A DNA stretch of 64,000 nt from Aricia agestis (Eukaryota > Arthropoda > Insecta > Lepidoptera > Lycaenidae): NCBI RefSeq assembly GCF_905147365.1, contig NC_056408.1:3782001-3846000 (forward strand). The letters run 5' to 3'. The stretch's first letter is position 1; every line of letters begins with the position of its first letter. The position numbers were made by a program, and so were the translations under genes. The notes under the pieces were generated by a model. It saw only the letters and a program-made list of their open reading frames with translations. It ran no database searches and had not been told where the DNA came from. Below are positions 1 through 10,294 of this stretch, in pieces.

Positions 1-662
1 TATATGATAGATTTCTTTAACAGTTCATTGTTTACGTAAACATAAGGTTTATGTAAAATTGTTGTTTTATTATACTACATAATACTTACTCAGGCTACTT
101 AAAATTACATTATACAATAAAATTAACTAACAAAATTTATAAAACAAACACTTAATTACCTGCTACTATGGCGATTGAGCGATCAGAATCGGAAATATGG
201 ACGCGAGAATGTCAGTGATATTTTCGCGTTTTACTATTTTTCTTCAATGAAAATCTTCAAATTTTCAGCACTTATGACATGTATTTCACTTTAATTATTC
301 ATATTAATCACAGTAACATGTAGTTTTCACATTGTAAAACTAAATTTAAGCAAATTGGAAATCTTTGTTTTGTAACTTTTATGTCATAGAGTATTGATAC
401 AACAAAGGGACAAAATATATCAAAAGAGTGTTGCTATTGCTTAAAAAAAAGTTTCGCCTCCTAGACATTCTTGACGCACTATATTTTCTATAGGTAAGTA
501 CTAATTTTCGCGTGACCGCACACTCAGCTATAATAATATAATATTATATATTTCTGGTAGCTACTATAATATATATTATAGTACGGTATATTAATAATAT
601 AATAATAAATAATATTATGTGACGGGCTTAAAGTCAATACTGTCAAGAAGTAGACTGCAACT
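1..662. other. AT-rich stretch, no gene seen
   Basis: No open reading frame with protein-like composition was seen on either strand. The segment around 535-615 is almost pure A/T with several short TATAAT-type runs. I can assign no function to it. Confidence 0.5.
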
Positions 663-912
663 AGCAGTCGATTCAGTAGAGTGGTAGACGCTTTACTGAT
701 GCTTTACTGAAACTTTTGATGGAGTTTTGAAGGGAACACAAAATAGCACGTTTCGTGAGATCGCAGACGACAGACTTTTTGTGCGATCGAGTCTGCGGCG
801 CCGATACAGTCTGTATGGCCGCTGCAGACTCGATCGCACAAAAAGTCTGTCGTCTGCGATCTCCCTTCTGGATATTCCATCACTTTCCTACACTTGTGCA
901 CGATAACGAATA
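663..912 (-). repeat. Dispersed repeat, copy interrupted by a palindromic insert
   Basis: Outside an inserted palindrome (755-865), this segment is the reverse complement of 2430-2552. The shared blocks include the region around the words GTAGACGCTTTACTGA and CACTTTCCTACACTTGTGCA. Comparing the two copies gives a filled and an empty site for the insert. The repeat itself has no recognisable coding content. The short minus-strand reading frame that crosses it is an artefact of repeat and palindrome. Confidence 0.75.
755..865. mobile_element. Palindromic MITE with 3-bp target duplication
   Basis: The 111-bp insert is nearly a perfect palindrome. It starts GTGAGATCGCAGACGACAG and its other end reads GGGAGATCGCAGACGACAG on the opposite strand. 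TTC lies on both sides (752-754 and 866-868), and the homologous copy at 2430-2552 has a single TTC with no insert, so both boundaries are defined by an empty site. A GGG-type terminus with a 3-bp duplication is closest to PIF/Harbinger-type MITEs, but the family call is inference. Confidence 0.75.
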
Positions 913-1203
913 TATCTAATGGTTAATATCCTGCCAATATTACACAATATTAAAAACCCAGTTAACACAGTTTTAAGAAAATAATACAAAACACAACATC
1001 ATTCCCGGCAAAACTCCAGAACTCAGAGTTCATAGCAGACAGACACCACCTGACCCCGCATTTCACTCATAAAGCGAAATAAAATACGGTACCTAGCGGA
1101 ATCACTACAGTGCGACAAGGGTTTAAAGCAGTGATCACTAGTCCCCAACCTGTTTTTCATGCGGGCCAAAAACATGTTTTGGTCTAAAAAAAATTAGGTT
1201 TTT

Positions 1204-1390
1204 AACGTTGTTAGTGGCGGCCGAAAAGGAAGATCTTCCCACAAAGAGAAATAGGAATTATATGCTCGGTTAGGCCGAAGCCCACTGCCGTCATTTCAGA
1301 CGTTGTATATATCTTGCCGTTCTCCGAAACTTCGATAGCGCAATGCAGGGTTGTTAGGCGAATTGTGGGTACCGCCACAGGTTTAAAAAA
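1204..1390 (-). repeat. Fragment of the Helitron-associated repeat also at 50.36-50.55 kb
   Basis: Read on the minus strand, this segment aligns over about 190 bp with 50360-50545. Shared blocks lie around GGCGGTACCCACAA, GCATCGCGCTATCGAAG and GGAAGATCTTCC. The 50-kb copy sits inside a composite Helitron, so this is probably a truncated relic of the same family. Confidence 0.55.
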
Positions 1391-1535
1391 TAACGTTCTT
1401 CTAAATTATAACGATTTAAAAGTGAAAAAAAAATTACGACTTTCACAATGACTTTACATTATTTTGCCGGTGGGTGTGAATTTCAAAATGGTTTAACATC
1501 ATGCAAGCCACAAATAAAGTCCCGGCGGCGTTTAT

Positions 1536-1799
1536 ACGTGGGAGAGTCATGCTTCGGCACGAATGGGCCGTCTCGACCGGATAAATACCACGTTCTCACA
1601 GAAAACCGGCGTGAAACAGCGCTTGCGCTCCCCTATTCCCTTCCCTTCCCTACCCTCCCCTATTACCCTATTCCCTCTTAGAAGGCCGGCAACGCACATG
1701 CAGCTCTTCTGATGCTGCGAGTGTCCATGGGCGACGGAAGTTGCTTTCCATCAGGTGACCCGTTTGCTCGTTTGCCCCCTTATTTCATAAAAAAAAAAA
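1536..1799 (+). mobile_element. SINE-like element with CCCTA-rich core and A tail
   Basis: The element starts ACGTGGGAGAGTCATGCTTC and contains a polypyrimidine block of CCCTATTCCCTTCC-type units. It ends GCCCCCTTATTTCATA followed by an A run. The same order recurs at 43453, 43717, 54460 and 63477, and as fragments at 2028, 27276 and 29591, which makes it the most repeated unit in the window. GGCTCGACCGG in intact copies is only loosely like a pol III B box. The form fits a short non-autonomous retroelement; I cannot tell which LINE would mobilise it. Confidence 0.8.
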
Positions 1800-2026
1800 C
1801 AGTGGTAAAAAAAGCGAAATCGCTAAATAGTGGACATTCGCAAAAATGTTGGATTTTGGTGTGGAAAAAAACCATTCGATAGATTTTAAGAAGAGTAACA
1901 ATAAATCTTAATAATTTTTTACAAAAATGTATATTTTAAGGTATTAAGATAATTAAAATAATTACGAAAATGTTGTATGGGAAAGAATCTATAAATAGAT
2001 TTTTTGCAAAAACTACTACGACATAC
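1800..2026 (+). mobile_element. Truncated copy of the Transib-like element arm
   Basis: About 225 bp matches the left arm of the 21628-22792 element, including AAATCGCTAAATAGTGGACA and the block ending TTTTTTGCAAAAACTACTA. The first bases of the terminus are altered (CAGTGGTAAAA in place of CACAGTGGTCTG). The fragment sits directly between a SINE A tail (1799) and another SINE 3' fragment (2028), so it is a relic or rearranged insertion. Confidence 0.65.
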
Positions 2027-2027
2027 A

Positions 2028-2096
2028 GGGCGACGGAAGTTGCTTTCCGTCAGGTGACCCGTTTGCTCGTTTGCCCCCTTATTTCATAAAAAAAAA
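2028..2096 (+). mobile_element. 3' fragment of the A-tailed SINE-like element
   Basis: It starts at GGGCGACGGAAGTTGC and runs through GTTTGCTCGTTTGCCCCC to CATA plus an A run. This is the same 3' end as the copy that finishes at 1799. The upstream part is missing. Confidence 0.75.
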
Positions 2097-2429
2097 GCCA
2101 TTAATTAAAAAATACACAATTTTTTTTCTTAAACTTTGGTTTTTCTATGATTAATTCCACGAAATTTATATTGCCTGTGTAAGCGTAGTCCACAAGTTTA
2201 ACTATCAAATAAAACCCATTTCATCTTCATAGGATATTTACATGAGAAGTCAGATTAGTGTGAAAGCCCGAGAAAATCTAAAATGGCTGCCATTTTACAA
2301 CCGTGAGAGGGATTTAAAATTTGAGGGCCAATTTGTCGATAAAATATGCCATAGATCATGACATTAAAGGATCGGACACCGGTGTCGGGACACATTGTAT
2401 ATATTGGTAGGTACCTTTAGATATTCGTT

Positions 2430-2552
2430 ATTGTGCACAAGTGTAGGAAAGTGATGCAATATCCAGAAACGTGCTATTTTGTGTTCCCTCCAAAACTCCA
2501 TCGAAAGTTGATCGAAAGTTTCAGTAAAGCGTCTACCACTTTACTGAATCGA
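2430..2552 (+). repeat. Uninterrupted copy of the repeat at 663-912 (empty site)
   Basis: This is the reverse complement of the flanks of the 755-865 MITE. Where that MITE lies, this copy has only the single junction TATCCAGAAACGTGC. It therefore serves as the pre-insertion reference. Confidence 0.75.
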
Positions 2553-2939
2553 CCGACTTGACTTCCTGACTATTATTGACTTTTACCTAGACTTTGACTA
2601 GACTTTAGACCTGACAATATAGAAAAACGATGCTGAAATTTTTATTTTAAGGATGTATATAACATTTATAAATTCAAGGATTCTGACCTAAATTCGAAAT
2701 ATATAGTAGAATAAAACATCCTGCATCGATTGATACCAAAAAATTAATACCTTACCGAGAAGTTACGTGAAATAATTCATTTTAAAATTTCCATTTATCA
2801 TACGTAATGTTTGCCGGAAGTGTTACATTTTTTGAGAATTCGTCAGAATCGGGAACTTTGTATCAAAGATAAACAACTAAAAAACTGCTTATTAATTATT
2901 ATGCATTTACTTATAAAGATTGTTATATATACTATTTTA

Positions 2940-3157
2940 TTATAATTAGTTTGCACGCCATTGTGCATCTGTCAAGCGAACGACAACAAGGCTCCACAGA
3001 ACACCAGGGATCGCGGTGTAGGTACTAATGTGTATTATAATGTCCGTCTGATTGTTTTTTTCTTTGTTTTTTGTTTTGCTATGTTCTGTTTTGTAATGTG
3101 GTGTAATGTATTTACATGTTGAATAAATGTTTATTATTATTATTATTATTATTATTA
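2940..3157 (+). repeat. Possible 3' end of a non-LTR retrotransposon with (TTA)n tail
   Basis: A T-rich stretch leads into GAATAAATGTTTATTATTA and about nine TTA units (3131-3157). This layout is common at the 3' ends of insect non-LTR retrotransposons. No coding sequence remains. A simple microsatellite is the alternative. Confidence 0.4.
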
Positions 3158-3825
3158 ATTTCTTTGTACGATTTGCGATTTTTTAAGCCCAAAAAAAGTG
3201 GGTTCACCGGTAATTCTGAGGAAATATTACAAATTGAAATTTATGAAAATTATCCTTCGAAGGGTGCGACAAGACTGTACATGAACTTGGGCGGGGGCGC
3301 TGCTGGTAAGGAAGAACTGTCAAATATGTCGTTTTTGTATATGCCAGCGTTAGTTCCTTTTTTCGCCACCTGCATTTAAAGCTTTGCCGAGCTTTCTTGG
3401 CCGCCATTTGCGGTAGTCAAATTACAACAAAATTTTGTTCAATTATAATTAAATATCGAATAGTCCTTTAAAAATCTATTACAAAAAATCATTATAATTA
3501 ATAATAAGTGTCTGGATGTCCAATTTTTTTACTTTCATAATTTAATTGGATGTAGTATGGAATTTGACCTTAAATACATCCTTGATTAATATTGTTTTCC
3601 CGCCATACTATTATACTCGACACTGGCCATGGTTATATAGCCGAAGTGCCATAATAAGAAAAAAAACGTTCTGACAATGACAGTTGACAGCACGTTGACA
3701 GTACTAACTTCTTATAATTATTATTGGTAAATTTGTACAAATATTTTGGAATTTTCTTAAATTTATTTCTATACCAAAATTAAAAATACGGTACTAATAA
3801 TTATAACAATTAAAGTTTGGACTTA

Positions 3826-3939
3826 CCTAGTTTTTTTTATTATATTATTAGTTAATTAGCGTATCTGCTGTAAATTTTTACCTAGCCTAGTTTTTTTTAT
3901 TATATTATTAGTTAATTAGCGTATCTGCTGTAAATTTTT
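3826..3939. repeat. 60-bp tandem duplication upstream of the RPA12 start
   Basis: A 54-bp unit beginning CCTAGTTTTTTTTATTATAT is present at 3826-3879 and again, apparently identical, at 3886-3939, with a period of exactly 60. It ends about 56 bp before the RPA12 ATG, so it lies in the promoter or 5' UTR. Identity of the copies suggests a recent duplication or an assembly artefact. Confidence 0.9.
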
Positions 3940-3995
3940 GTTTCGAGGTTAAAGCCATCTGTATTTTTAATTTTTTGCATTGAAAGCTTTCCAAA

Positions 3996-4746
3996 ATGTC
4001 TAAAAGCGATAGATTATCTAGTGTAACTGGATTTTGTGATAAGTGTGGTTCAATATTACCGCTTCTAGAGGAGTTTGGATCGGTTACATGTTATGCGTGC
4101 AAAGAAAAATATAGCCCTGAAAGTAAGTTTTCAATCCTGTCTCTTTTTCCAACCATGTATGCACCGTAAATTATCTAATAGATCAATTATATCAGTTGTA
4201 ACTATAAAATGAGGGCCAAGATTTACAAACCTACCAACCAACATGAGGACAAAACTGGGAAATTTGTTGTTACCTAGCCTTAATAATTTATTGTATACAT
4301 TTTTTGTTACAGGATTTGAAAACATAAAATTCAACTACACCATACACTTCAATGCAGTATCAAACTTGAATAATGACAACATTTTGCACATGGACAACCC
4401 TGAAGGCCCTGTTGTTGAGAGGAAGTGCCCAAAATGTGGTAACGATAGGATGTCTTATGCCACCTTGCAATTGAGATCAGCAGATGAAGGACAGACAGTG
4501 TTCTATACTTGTACTTCATGCAAGTAAGTGTCTTGCATTAAAACCTTTTAACATATTAGGAATTTATAAATTTTACAGAAAACAGAGTGGAATTTCCTCA
4601 TCAGCAATATATTAAAACATGGCCTAGTCAAATGCAAAGACAAAATTGTTCCGTCTCTGTTAAAAAATATTTATTTCATATTTACTGTATGATTTCAATC
4701 TTGTAAATATTTTATTTTCAGATACAAAGAAACAGAAAATTCATAA
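3996..4746 (+). CDS. POLR1H: RNA polymerase I subunit RPA12 (three exons)
   Basis: The product is the small zinc-ribbon subunit of RNA polymerase I, which acts in the nucleolus in transcript cleavage and termination of rRNA synthesis. Exons are 3996-4122, 4313-4523 and 4722-4746, with GT donors and AG acceptors at both introns; the spliced frame gives 120 residues. The N-terminal ribbon has C14-x2-C17 and C32-x2-C35. The C-terminal TFIIS-like ribbon has C81-x2-C84 and C109-x2-C112, with the family signature QLRSADEGQT (95-104) carrying the acidic D100-E101 pair of the cleavage hairpin. The length matches RPA12 proteins (about 120-126). The start is the first ATG, in context CCAAAATGT. The gene converges on the hAT-like gene about 420 bp downstream. 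No broken positions were seen. Confidence 0.95.
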
Positions 4747-4779
4747 GACTTCTGTTGGGATTATAATCAATTTAGATTA

Positions 4780-4785
4780 AATAAA
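4780..4785 (+). terminator. Likely RPA12 polyadenylation signal
   Basis: An AATAAA hexamer lies 34 bp after the RPA12 stop codon, in T-rich sequence. It is the first canonical hexamer downstream. Confidence 0.6.
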
Positions 4786-5169
4786 TTTTGTTAAAATATT
4801 TTCTGTTATCCTTTTCCCAACTATGTGAAAACCATCCCTTTGGATTACATTATTTATTTATCATTGAATTCAGACATTTTGGCATAAACTAAATTATACT
4901 AATTATAACTAAAACCATCACTAAATTATTATTAGTTGGTAGTTAGTTTTAGGATGAAGTGAGGTGTTCTAAAAGACATGGAAGTGTAATTACGATGAAG
5001 ACCCTAAGTATAATTACAAGGGAAAACCTGCAAATGCCAATTTTATCAATAAAAGAAATGAAACTAAATCAAAAATATTCTCAAAATAGGTATAATTGAA
5101 TCTTAACAATTAATATGAATTAGGTATAAAATATATTAATTATACATCTTTGTTATTAAGTATGTCAAA

Positions 5170-8072
5170 TTAATAATCAAAATTTATCAAAGGTAAATTA
5201 TATTTTACAAATAAAAGTTTCTCAGAGTTCTCATCATCTAGCCCATTATTTAGGGGCTCATTAACTGAACTTGCTTCATTTGCTGAGCTAGCCGGAGCTG
5301 ATAAATAATTACGCGCTATGGGAGCTAGATCATTGTATTTACTGTTCTCTCTCCACCATACTAAAGGATCTTCTTTCACATGTAGTCGCTTGTCATGGTT
5401 GTATTCATTAATTAATAATTTCCATTGGATAAGTTTCTTGTCATCTGAGCCGTTATCCTCTGAATCCTCGTCATCACTATTAAGCAGTTCAGCTAGATTT
5501 GATTGGATGCTTCGTGACAGAGTAAGGCAACTTGTGGATGGTTTACTTATCTCATAAGATTCCAATCTAGATTTTTTGGGAGCTGGTGCATCGTGACCAG
5601 TATCAGCATTAGCATCGTCATAACATTCGGCCAACAAGCATAATAGTTTCGATTTAACTTGTTCCTTGTTTATCTCATTGAAGAACTTTAATTTGTACCT
5701 GGGGTCTAAGTAAGTTGCAAGCGAGTACAGTGTATTGTTGGAAAGGTCACCAAGTCTGATATTGATTTCTGCTATTAATTTTTTGATCATATTCTTCAAC
5801 TCTTCATTTGTGTCTATTTTATCCTCTTCAATGTGCAAAGTATGTTTCAATGCGTGTATTATCGGGATTACTGATGATATACAAGTATGTGCCTGGCCTA
5901 GATACCTCATCGTTTCTTCGATAAGATGCAAAATTGCTATTATTTTATTCAGGAGTACCCACTCGTTTGGTAAGATTTGTGCTGTATTATTTTTATTGGC
6001 GTATAGGAAATAAGCATCTTTGATTTTCAAAAGCCACTCTAACATCCATAGTGTGCGGAGCCATCTGAAAAAATCAAACATAATTATTTCTCAGGGACTA
6101 CTGAGTAATACTATACACTTAGATGAATGAGGGGTCTCGCGCGCGCGAGACCTATCATTTATCTAAGACTATACAGTAAGTATAGAGTATAGTGCATAAT
6201 ATACAGTAATTAAAAAATATTAATGTATTATGTATCTGCTAGATGTACCGCGCAGCTTGGACCGCGTAAAATAAGAATTTTAAAGAAATCGTACATTTTC
6301 CCGCAAAAAAAAGCTTAAGTCCCTTGACGTGTCACGTGGTCTACTTTTTATCTGTGCCAAATAACATTAAAATTGCTCTAGTAGTTCCCGAGATAAACCC
6401 TTTCTAATATAGCATAAAGCCTTCCTCGATAAAGGAGCTATCTAACTTTGAAATATTTTTTATAATCGGACCAGTAGTTCCTGAGATTTGCGCGTTCAAG
6501 CAAACAAACAAACTTCAGGTTTATAATATTGGTATAGATTTTTTAAAATCACCTGAAAAACTCGAGTCTCGATCTTAAAGACTATGAAAAGTACCAATAA
6601 TAGGGTCATAATAGGCACATAATCATGGGACGATGCATGGTATAATATGGTGATGATGATGATGAATGCAGAATGTCATTTGCATAGTAGCATAGGTATG
6701 CTTTCCGTTCTTAAAACGATGCGAAACTCCCAAACACACACAAACGGCGGAGTAATCGTTGAACATAAAAAACGAATATAACACCTCCCCCATTTTCAAA
6801 GTTAAAATTGTAGCCTATGTATTCTGATATATAAGCTATATTATTGTTACATACATACATCCATTCATACAAACTTTCGCCTTTATAATATTAGTAGGAT
6901 TAAATGACCTACCTGTTGTCACAATCCTGTATTACAGGAATTATTGGCTGGTTAATTTGCGTTTGAAGTTGAGCCATTTCGTCTTGGGCTGTTTGGGAAT
7001 AAGTGAAATGTTTTGTAATCTCTTTACATTTTTCGATTAATTCCTTTATTTCTGGAGCTCCTAGAGCAAAATGGACGGATAGCAGCAGTTGGTCTACTGG
7101 ACAAATTACTTTGGAGATATTAGCTAAATCCATCGTCTTGATCTTATTGGACTTATTCCTTATGAAGCAGTGCAAATTCTCGTCTGGGAGGTGCCAATCG
7201 CGAAGCGTAATTTTGAAATTCTCGCAAACCACATCAGCCGTATTTCCTTTGACCAAGCAGGATTTCAAAACTACTTTTACACGGCAAAAATCTTCGGATA
7301 TTCCATGCGCCGTTACATTCAAAAGTGACACATCAGCATATTCTTGCCGAATATCGGCGGTAAAAGTCAGCTTTAAACATTTTTGGAGCATCAGTCCTAC
7401 TTTATTTACTACTTTGCAGAATATTTCATTATAAACGTGATTAGTGAAAAACTGACTTCCTCTCAATTGGTAATTCGGTAGAGCAGTTTCGATCACACGA
7501 CGAAAACCAATGCATTCGACGAAACTGAATGGAAGATTTTGTAAAACTATCATTTCTCCGATCACGTCGTCTATATTCGCAACTTTAGTGTGTGCGGTAT
7601 TCCACATTTGAATATTTTCTGGAGGTTCTTCTTTGATTTGTTCCTCCTTTGATTGTTCTAAACTTGGTTCTTCCAATACCATATTTTCACTGTTTACTTG
7701 GATTTCAAAAAATCCTTCGCTTGTACTTGTATTTGAAAATTCTAATGCAACATCAACTTGCTGCTCGGATTTTATTTTACGAAGTTCCTCATATTTTTCT
7801 TTATGCCACGATTCTGCTAAGGACAGGCGCCATTCCGCTCTTTGCAGTGGTGTAATAGCAGGAGCACAAAAGCTCTGCGGCTCCGGATTCATACTTTGGT
7901 ATTGTCCAGTATTTTCCTCATATATTTCTTTATGCATAGCTTTAAGATGCGTCCGCAGCGATGATGTAGTCCGACCTTTTCTTGAATATCTGTTGCCACA
8001 GATTTTGCATTGTGCAAAATCTTCGTCTATTGCCAAAAAGTACTGCCAAATGTCACTTGTTTTTGGACGCAT
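5170..8072 (-). CDS. BED-finger hAT transposase-like protein, possibly domesticated
   Basis: There are two exons, 8072-6913 and 6064-5170. The donor ACAG|GTAGGT and acceptor TTTTTTCAG|A join in frame to give 684 residues with no internal stop. A BED zinc finger is at the N terminus (C22-x2-C25 and H42-x4-H47). A hAT RNase-H-like region follows: TAD at 238-240, TAHGISEDF near 255, CFIRNKSN at 302-309 and CPVDQ at 324-328. The C-terminal exon carries RWLRT..MLEWLL, LATYLDPRYKLKFF and DPLVWWRENSKYNDLA. In active hAT enzymes the second acidic residue (RDN) and the CxAH histidine are conserved; here they read RNK and CPVDQ. The C-terminal SERVFS block is missing after NYLSAPASS. Long intact coding with altered catalytic positions fits a host-adopted ZBED-type gene, but a recently dead transposon is possible. 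I saw no flanking hAT termini. Confidence 0.8.
6239..6538 (-). mobile_element. Short Helitron in the hAT-like gene's intron
   Basis: Read on the minus strand, it starts TCTATACCAATATTATAAAC and ends with GCTGCGCGGTACATCTAG. This gives the TC...CTAG structure with a GC-rich subterminal segment typical of lepidopteran Helitrons. The same family ends at 51569. It lies wholly within the 848-bp intron, so it does not disturb the coding exons. Confidence 0.8.
6543..6900 (-). repeat. Helitron partner repeat, matches 50.65-51.21 kb
   Basis: On the minus strand this segment matches parts of 50650-51210: the block with GGGGGAGGTGTTAT, the block with TTTTAAGAACGGAAAGCATA, and a run of TCATCATCA. It abuts the Helitron at 6239-6538 in the same order as at 50-51.6 kb, so the two pieces probably moved as one composite unit. 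CCTAATATTATAAAGGCG at its right end resembles another Helitron 5' start. Confidence 0.65.
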
Positions 8073-9239
8073 AGCGTTATTTTAATTCTACTAGTTACCT
8101 ACTTTTTAAGCACAAGTTCACTAAAATATATCTATTCAACACAACAATAATTTGTTTGCTATTTGACTACATTCCTTCCGGCATTTAAAACACAACCGTC
8201 TCGTTTCACTTGCAACGCAATACTGGCGACATTTTGTCGATCGACGCGGGCCGCGGGGCGCGGGGCGCGGTGTGGGGAACGTGAACGAATGAAGGTCACG
8301 CACACAGTTGCGGAGACGGATGCAGATGCGGAAGTTTCACTTCCGGAGCAACTTTCGTTGGCGGCGCGGGCTCAAGGTTATTTACCTCAGTAATAAGAAC
8401 AAGGATTTTGATAATTAAGAGGGTGTTACATTGACGTTAACCGAAAATTCTGTTTAACGATGTCACATTGAATAGATAGTTAAGTAATAGGTACTTACAT
8501 AAAAATTACAAAAATATTAGATACGGTAATATTAAATGTTAATCTAGATTCTAGAATCTAGAGCATATTGTGTGTGGGGCAAATCAGATTTTTCATAAGC
8601 TAGGTGTTTATATTGAATAAAAAATTAATAATTTTTAGTTGTAAAAATATTGTATTGCAAACAAATGGCAAAAATTCGTTCTTAATTTTTAATTTTTATA
8701 GATAAAAGTACTAGATAATATACTTAGTAGGGACGTCAACATGATCCAGTGGGGGCCGCTGCCCCCCCCTCGGTACGCCCATGCGAACTGTACATTTTTC
8801 CGATCCGAAACCACTCGTACCGCCCCAGTACCGGCGTTAGGGGAGGGCGACACTAAGCGACCGCCCAGGGCACCGGATACGAACGGCGCCCCGTTTTGTT
8901 TGCCTTCATAAATAATAGCAGTAACCAGCATCCTGAGCGCCGAAGAAATTTCGCCCAGGGCGCTGCGCGCTGGTGGAGCTAAAAACAGCACCGCTCATGA
9001 CATACTGAGCAGCCAAAATGTTTCTCGAGAGTCGAGACGTCTATTTATTAATGTGGCCAAACTTTGCTTTACGATTTTGAAATCAAATTTAACAATTGGG
9101 TATTTGAAAAAAAAAATTGATTTTTTAATGTATTTCAAAACCTTATTACTCGTATTAATAATATTGATATTTAATGCAAAAACCTTAACAAAAGTTTTTT
9201 CAATTAATTCAAATTCAAATTCTTTATTAAGCATACAAT
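8073..9239. other. Intergenic segment with CpG-rich patch and GC-rich repeat
   Basis: Positions 8200-8390 are unusually GC- and CpG-rich, with repeated GGGGCGCGG, and begin about 130 bp upstream of the hAT-like gene's start. This could be its promoter or first untranslated exon. Positions 8740-8990 contain a GC-rich repeat piece: GGTACGCCCA next to a C run recurs at 45.17 kb. Nothing here supports a protein. Confidence 0.4.
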
Positions 9240-9335
9240 AATATACAAAAGTATAAAAGCTAGGTAGCGTACATCACGTCGTCTAATCCCATGCTAAGTA
9301 AAAACTTGTGTTATGGATTTATCAGACAACGGATG
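9240..9335 (-). mobile_element. 3' fragment of the tRNA-derived SINE family
   Basis: The words TAATCCCATGCTAAGTA and AACTTGTGTTATGG correspond to the distal part of the SINE at 25075-25352. The tRNA-like head is absent. Confidence 0.45.
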
Positions 9336-9369
9336 CACGCCGAACAATTTTATCCTAATATATATTATT

Positions 9370-10267
9370 AGCTGTTGCTCGCGACGCGTCCGCGAGGACT
9401 TTAGTTTATAGTTGTTCCCGTACATCGATTGAGTCGTTTACGCGCAAATCAGAAAAGTATATTGTGTGGGAACCGCACATTTTTCCGGGACAAAATGTAT
9501 CCTATGTTCTTTTTCGGGACTCAAAGTATCTTTATACCAAATTTTAGCAAAATGGGTCCAGCCGTTTACGCGTGATGTCGTGACCACGCGAAATAATATA
9601 ACATTCCGCGCAGCTTCGCCCGCGTAAATTAGATATTTCACAGACAAATTAGTCCACAAAAAATAGCCTATGATCCTTCACGTGGTCTACTTCTTATCTG
9701 TGCCAAATAACAGAAAAATAGCTCCAGTAGTTCGTTAGATAAGACTTCTTCGCTCCTATTAATCTTAGCGTGATAAAATATAGCATTCCTCAATAAATGG
9801 GCTATCTAACACTGAAATTTTTTTTCAAATCGGACCAGTACCTAGTTCCTGAGATTAGCGCGTTCAAATAAGCCCTTTCAAATAATTTCTCCCGATTTTT
9901 CCACACTTTCCTCTATTTCTTCGCTCCTATTAGTTTTAGCGCGATAAAATATAGCCTATAGGCTATAGTCTTCCTCGATAAATAGGCTATCTAACACTGA
10001 AATAATTTTTCATATCGGACCAGTAGTTCCTGAGATTAGCGCGTTCAAATAAGCCCTTTCAAATAATTTCCCCCCGTTCTTTCCACACTTTCCTCTATTT
10101 CTTCGCTCCTATTAGTATTAGCGTGATAAAATATAGCCTATAGCCTTCCTCGATAAATGGGCTATCTAACATTGAAATAATTTTTCAAATCGGACCAATA
10201 GTTCCTGAGATTAGCGCGTTCAAACAAACAAACAAACAAACTCTTCCCAATTATAATATTAGGATAG
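9370..10267 (-). mobile_element. Minus-strand Helitron cluster
   Basis: The right end, read on the minus strand, starts TCTATCCTAATATTATAATT. Towards the left, two GC-rich Helitron-like 3' segments occur: TTTACGCGGGCGAAGCTGCG near 9600-9630 and CGCGAGCAACAGCTAA at about 9370. One element of about 660 bp with a tandem-duplicated core, followed by a second truncated element, explains this best. No Rep/helicase coding remains, so it is non-autonomous. Confidence 0.7.
9748..10250. repeat. Three tandem units (171-182 bp) inside a Helitron
   Basis: The word CTTCGCTCCTATTA begins units at 9748, 9919 and 10101. Each unit continues through GGCTATCTAACA and CCTGAGATTAGCGCGTTCAA. Units differ by scattered substitutions and small indels. 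The Helitron copy at 6239-6538 has one unit, so the core expanded in this copy. Confidence 0.85.
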
Positions 10268-10294
10268 ATTTACACATTCACACACACAATTACA

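Noticed and set aside
5318..6013. Two plus-strand frames of 79 and 92 codons
   Set aside because: Antisense shadows of hAT-like exon 2.
7003..7434. 143-codon frame on the plus strand
   Set aside because: It is antisense to the hAT-like exon 1, whose frame has recognisable hAT motifs.
7633..8085. 150-codon frame on the plus strand
   Set aside because: Antisense shadow of the BED-finger exon; no motif of its own.
8689..8991. 100-codon minus-strand frame, proline/alanine-rich
   Set aside because: Lies in a GC-rich repeat segment whose pieces recur at 39.4 and 45.2 kb; no conserved domain is recognised.
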